Source: Diphasiastrum complanatum (Eukaryota > Streptophyta > Lycopodiopsida > Lycopodiales > Lycopodiaceae). Taken from it: a DNA stretch of 64,000 nucleotides. The stretch lies in the NCBI GenBank assembly GCA_029204225.1, contig CM055111.1, positions 15,281,443 through 15,345,442 of the forward strand, read 5' to 3'. The notes beneath the pieces are model-generated. The model ran no database searches and was not told where the DNA came from. It saw only the letters and a program-made list of their open reading frames with translations. Position numbers and translations under genes: made by a program. Positions 38,001-44,000 of this stretch are shown in pieces (positions within the stretch are counted from its first letter, which is position 1; each line of letters opens with the position of its first letter).

Positions 38001-41000
38001 CAATCTTGGTGAAGACATCGAGAAGGGATATCCGACTCCTATGCAAAGTATCAGCCTCAAGGTCTGCTCTGGAGCGCCTCTTGGAGAAAAAAAAGGTGAT
38101 CTAGGACTAGGAGTCATGGTGTCCATACTGACCACTTTGACATATATCTCTACGGAGCAAGAACATCTTGCGTAGCATCAAGGCAACAAACGGAGGGTCT
38201 ACATATGAAATAAGTGAACTCAGTGTGATTGGAGATTCATGGAAAAGTCAATGATAGTGTTTGATCTCATAATAAGTAGGGCATCTGAATAGGAAGTGCT
38301 CTTGTGACTCTACCTCCCCCAGTGTGCATATTTGTCAAAGTCTACTCATACGAGGAATGACCTAGAAACGCCCAGTCTCTACATGTAACTAGTGCAAGGA
38401 AACTCGGAACTATCCCAACGTAAATCGGAGGCAATGTGAGAGTCCACTATCCAACTAACGAGGTAAAACTAGGACCTCGACACTGTCCAACTCTAGGAAA
38501 TTGGAATGCTAAAAGTCTGGTTTGACCCCAAGCGGTCCCTGCCATGTCACTCAAGAATATGCACCCTCCTAATGTACTTATGGGATCCCTCTGGTAGATC
38601 TGAAATATCAATGCCATATGTACATAAGAGACGAGAAGCTTGAAAGAACCATGATAACTAATGACCTTGGTGATGAAGCTGCTGAGAACAGAGAAAAGCT
38701 ATATGTGGATAATGTAAACAGAAAGACTCATTACTCTTTGAATATACGTAATCAACCTAAAAATAGCCTTATGAAGGGTTTTATAAAGAAATTAATTCAC
38801 ATCTAGCATAAACTCTTATTAATTTTTTTAAGGATATATTTCTACTCTACAAAAGTTTTGTAATGCTAACGTGTGCCTCCGCGGAAGCGATAATGATACA
38901 AACTAGCTCTTTTGCCTAACTAGTTTAAATTTGCATGCTTAAGGCCTTGCACACTAGCAATGTGGATCTTTTCAATGCCTCTCTGATGTTGTTCCTGTGA
39001 TCATTGCCAACTATAGCAGAATTGATCAAATGTAGTACATGAGAGAGCTCATAAATTAACTTATTGTGTTTCCTTTCATTTCGTGATGAGTACTGGAATT
39101 CCAAATTAGCATGTGCGTCAACTTTGTGACCCTCAAGTATGGCTGATTACAAATTACTATAAATGCAATTGGAGTAGAAACATGTGTTTTGCACACCCTA
39201 GAAGTAACCATTAGTGTATGCGTGCTTATGTACAATTCTTTCTTGTATGTGGCATACTTTGCTAAACACAAATGAGCTTCTTTGCTTGTTGCTCTCATAG
39301 ACAATTGGCGTACCATCATGTTTATATATTGGCCCTACAAAAATGCCACGTCCATCTTACTCAAAGTAGGGCCTCTACAACACTGATGCCTACAATCTAT
39401 GCCAATTCATATACAAATCAATTGGCAATCTTGGTTGCTAACTGATTTACATTTCTTTGTAATATTCTATTATTGGTCTATAGTTTGTAGTACTCTCTCT
39501 TTGAGTATTCCTTAGTGTTCTTTTGCTTTAGTTATGAACTATCAAGAAGTAAATTTCTCGGAACAGTTCAAGTTTATTAACACTAGCTTTGTCATTCGAA
39601 TAAACATGCTTGGTATTCTTACAAGTTATTGATGTATTTGTATATTTTGGGTTTTCACACTGGATAACCTCCAAGTGGGTAATTATGAAGGTCGCTCTTG
39701 AGGATGTTAGAACTGGTTAATGGAGGAATCTTCTAGTTGTTAAGTGTCTGATAAAGCTGTCTTGTTGTAGTACTCAAGCCCCAATGGAGTGGGCTATTCA
39801 TCCTTGGATTCATTCAAATTGCAATTCACGTTCTGATGAAGATCAATTGAGACCTGTTCGCTTTCCTGATCTTCATCCAGGCAGGTTTGTTTCTATGAGC
39901 TTTAAGTACAAAATTCATATGGTGTCTAGTAAGTCTGTGGCTCTTGGTGTATCAAGAAGAGAGAGGGCCTTGCTCATTTACAACTTTGGAGTAGGAGAGA
40001 GCAAACCATGAATTGTTTAATCTGCTCAAATATATACCCCTCAAGTGATGTCATGCCTCAAAATATCTGACCAAGGGGAAAACAGTTTTGTAAAGCTGCA
40101 TCAATTAGTGTTTTCTGAAAGTTGGACACCACTATCTTGCTCCAATCATAATAGTTGGATGAAAACACTTTCTTTCAAATAGTTGGACACCATTTTCTTT
40201 CTAATGGCTGCAAGAGAGCACTATCTTTTTTTTCATTTTATTGCTCAAGACATGTTTGAGTTTCAATATGGATACCAACTTAAGATGCCCATATTATAAA
40301 ACATCAAGTTATTGAAATACCCCCAATATTCTAAAATCTTGTCAAAGCTAGAGATTTTAGCTAATATTCCAAGTAATTCCAATCTCGCAACCATGTGGTG
40401 CAATAGAGCTCCTTTTTCATACAAGAAACAAATAAAGGGCCTTCATATCATGCGTAACCAATTCATTAAGCATCAAGGCCAAAAGTTGATCTTGTACTCC
40501 AGCAAATAACATGTAGGATTATTGTTAGGGTCGCTTGCAAGAGGTTTGAACTTGTCCAGTGAATTACCGCTTCTTTTCAATTGAACCGTATTTTCCTTTG
40601 GGTTTGTTTAGAAAATTCCAGTTGAATCACAATAGTTTTTTTACACTTGTGTTTACACGTCTCTCAGAAAGTGTTAATTATGTTGGCAGTTGGTTTCTAC
40701 ATTTTAAACCATCGCATCTAGATGAACAGTGCAGGAATAACGGATGGATTCTCAATGTGTGCTGGTGATTTTGTAGAAGTTTACAGCCATCCAAGTCAGA
40801 CTGGTAAGTTGAAAATAATGGTTTATTGCTACCCTGTTTTAGCTAGCTATGCTTTCCAACTAGAAAAACACGAATCTATAAGGAAACTTATCCTGCAGAG
40901 TGGCGGTTTTTATTTATATTCAATCCTTCATTCTGACTTTGGACTCTTGAACCTGTTTAGAGCACATTTTTTGGAGTAAGTTGCATTAGAACTTATTTTG

Positions 41001-44000
41001 AACTCCTATAGTTATGGAATCAGTGATTTTCTTGGTCCTTGGCAACACGCCGCCTAGCCCTGGTTTTTATCTTCTTGTTTTGGAGGCAAGGACTATTATG
41101 ATCATATTTATCATGCACCTCTAGTTGCTTGCTAGAGAAGCTTCCAGAATTCATGAGTTTTTAGTTGTGTTATGTCTCAATCCAATGCTCACTCATAACT
41201 GTGAATGAATGGATACATTGTTATTCCCTTGGTGGCTTCATTATTTCCTTGGTGAACTTCCATGGTCCACAATATCCTAGAGCCAACATGGCACACTTCC
41301 GTATCCAATGCGTCCAATTTCAAAGGAACCAACGAGAGCACCATATCTCCTACTTTACTTCTGGCCTTTAAAAGTTGGGTTGCCAACTTACATATTGGTG
41401 AACTTGGGATTACTGTCTGTGACTATGGACTTTATCACTTATCACTTTATTTTGTCAAACAGTTGTGCACTTATGAGGCTGCAGTTTCTTTCTAATTACA
41501 ATGAAAAGGGCCATCTTGGTGAATTGATTAAGCACTAGCTGTTTGTTTTTGACATGGTTAATGTCTTTGACACTCCAACAATCAGACCCGTACACATTCT
41601 TTTCTACGCACTGTGAGATACCTCGACTGAATAAGCTAAATACGCAATGATGATTGATCTGAGATCATAGGCTAAACACCAAATGTTATGTTCTTGCTTT
41701 TAATATATTCTATAATAAATTGTTTACTGTTTTTTTTTTTTGATGGGCCAGTGCTTTCTGATTTGAAAATTTTAAAGCTAATCAATTATGAGCTGGTCTG
41801 TGTTGTGATTCGGCTGGTTCGTAATCTGTCGATTCTGAATCAGATGGAAATTGTGCTTTGTGGGTCCACCATAACTCTTTTTGGTCTCGCTCTGTTCCAG
41901 AGAAAGATTTCGCATGACTTACTCAGTTCCCCTCTCAGGCCAAAATCAACCTATGTAGCCACAACCACTATGGGATTCTTAAGGTGTTTTTTCAATATCT
42001 CTGGAAATTTATCTGCATAGGTCTGCATCAATAAAGACTTTTGGCAAGGGATGTTCCAAGCATATTGCTGAACAGATAGTCTTTTGGATTGGCACAAAAT
42101 AAGCTTTGAAGAACCTCTTTCAGCTGACCCACTTGTTCATGCTCTCATTAGTCACATATCTACTTTCTTCACGACTTGTCAGCAACATTAGCTAATTGGT
42201 AGGCAAATTTGCATGGCCTTCCACACCTTGTGGGTTGGAACTCTTTTCAGCTCAGAATATATTTCTCATTATTGAACCACTAGTTTACAAATCAGAGTTA
42301 TATTGAGTTATGTAAAAGTATGTAACTATAAGCTTTACATGACTTTTATGGGAATAAAGCTATTTTTCACCACCTGTACCAAATGATATTTTATATTCTT
42401 GATTTGGTGAATCAATTTAGTCTAGAAGATGCTTTAGAAGCTGTTTTACCATACATTTTACCTTGATTTTGGGTAAGAGCAAGTACAACACATCTTGATC
42501 TATCTGCTGTCATGAAATTGACAGCCATGATGGGCTTTAATTGAAAAAAACATGTCATTGCTCATGGAGCCAAACTTGTTCTTCAAAATTACCATTGCAT
42601 GACTATTCTCTAACTAATGTTCTGCGAACTTTTACTTCTCAAACAACCCTTATTGCTGGTAAAAATCACTAGAAAATGTTTTCCCTCCGTAAATTGGGAA
42701 TGATGTGAGTGCTTTTCCCTACAATTGGAAATGGCTTTGACTGGTTGGGCTAAGATTTCACTTCAAAATATATCCAGTCAAGCAACCAGTTTTCCCTCCC
42801 TTCAGCGAGCTACTTCTGTGATGCCTTCTTACACCACATGCTGATCCTTCATTCGAGCTAATCTTTTTCTCTCTAAACAAAGTTTCTCTTTCTAGCACAA
42901 ATTTTCCCCACTAAATTGTGGAAATGGTAGGCCATACCTTTGGTTCTCCAAGTTTGTTACTGCAACTAGCCAATGAATAGAAATTAGAATGAAGCTCCTC
43001 CCACTCAGGTTGGACTTTAAGTCAAGTACTCTTGCTTGCCTCCTTAGGGTTATGCAGCTGCCAAATTCTTTGTGTCTATGATTCAACTTGTCAATACTGA
43101 CTCCTAACAATTACTTTATTCTCCAACATGGCTTGGTCCACGACTTGAAAGATCTCTTTTGGCTTCTATCTAACATGAGGGCTTGGCAACTAGCCCCTAG
43201 TTTTGGCATGACCAGGCTCTGATTGCTAGGTTCATCACAATTGTCCTTAACTCGCATCCATATTGATAGCCAAAGTTGCTAGTGTATTTTTTGCAAGACA
43301 GTTATCATTTACGTAGAGCATATAGAGTGACATTGAACCATAAAATCTGCCTGTCAATGTTCTTAGTGGAGTGCAACGTTTCAAGGTTGGCACACTCAAA
43401 GAATTGGGTTATTCGAAGGAAGTTCTCACACACACCACTTTTTGATGTTTGAAGTTGGCATGTATGTGCATGCATAGACTCAACTACAATTTTCCCAGAT
43501 CGACTTGTAAAGCTATCACTAGCCTGTAAATTCACAGTTCGAGAAAAAAGTGTGATCTTCAAAAGTGGAATAATCTTCAAAATCCGTCTTTAGTATTATA
43601 GGCAAAATAATTTTTGACAGCCAATATAGGCATCAAATTGCAACTTGGCTGCTTACAAATCGGTGCATCTAGCTGCTACTTGTGATACATTTGGAGGATA
43701 ACATTTTTTTACTCGTCTTTACAATAACTCTTGATTTTAATGTTTCCTAATGAGCGATTTCTTGATTCCAACATAGTTTGAATTATTTCTCACATATTTT
43801 GGCATTTGCATTGTCTACATCTAACCAGTTTGTTTTCTACTTTTCAGAAGCATGGGATGCAATTGTTACATGCTTTTTTCTGGATACGGCTCATAACATA
43901 GCTGAATACATTGAAATATTGTCGAGAGTTTTGAAGCCTGGAGGGGTAAGAGATTGATGAATGATGTTTGTATTGCAATTTGCTACCAAGCTTGCTAACA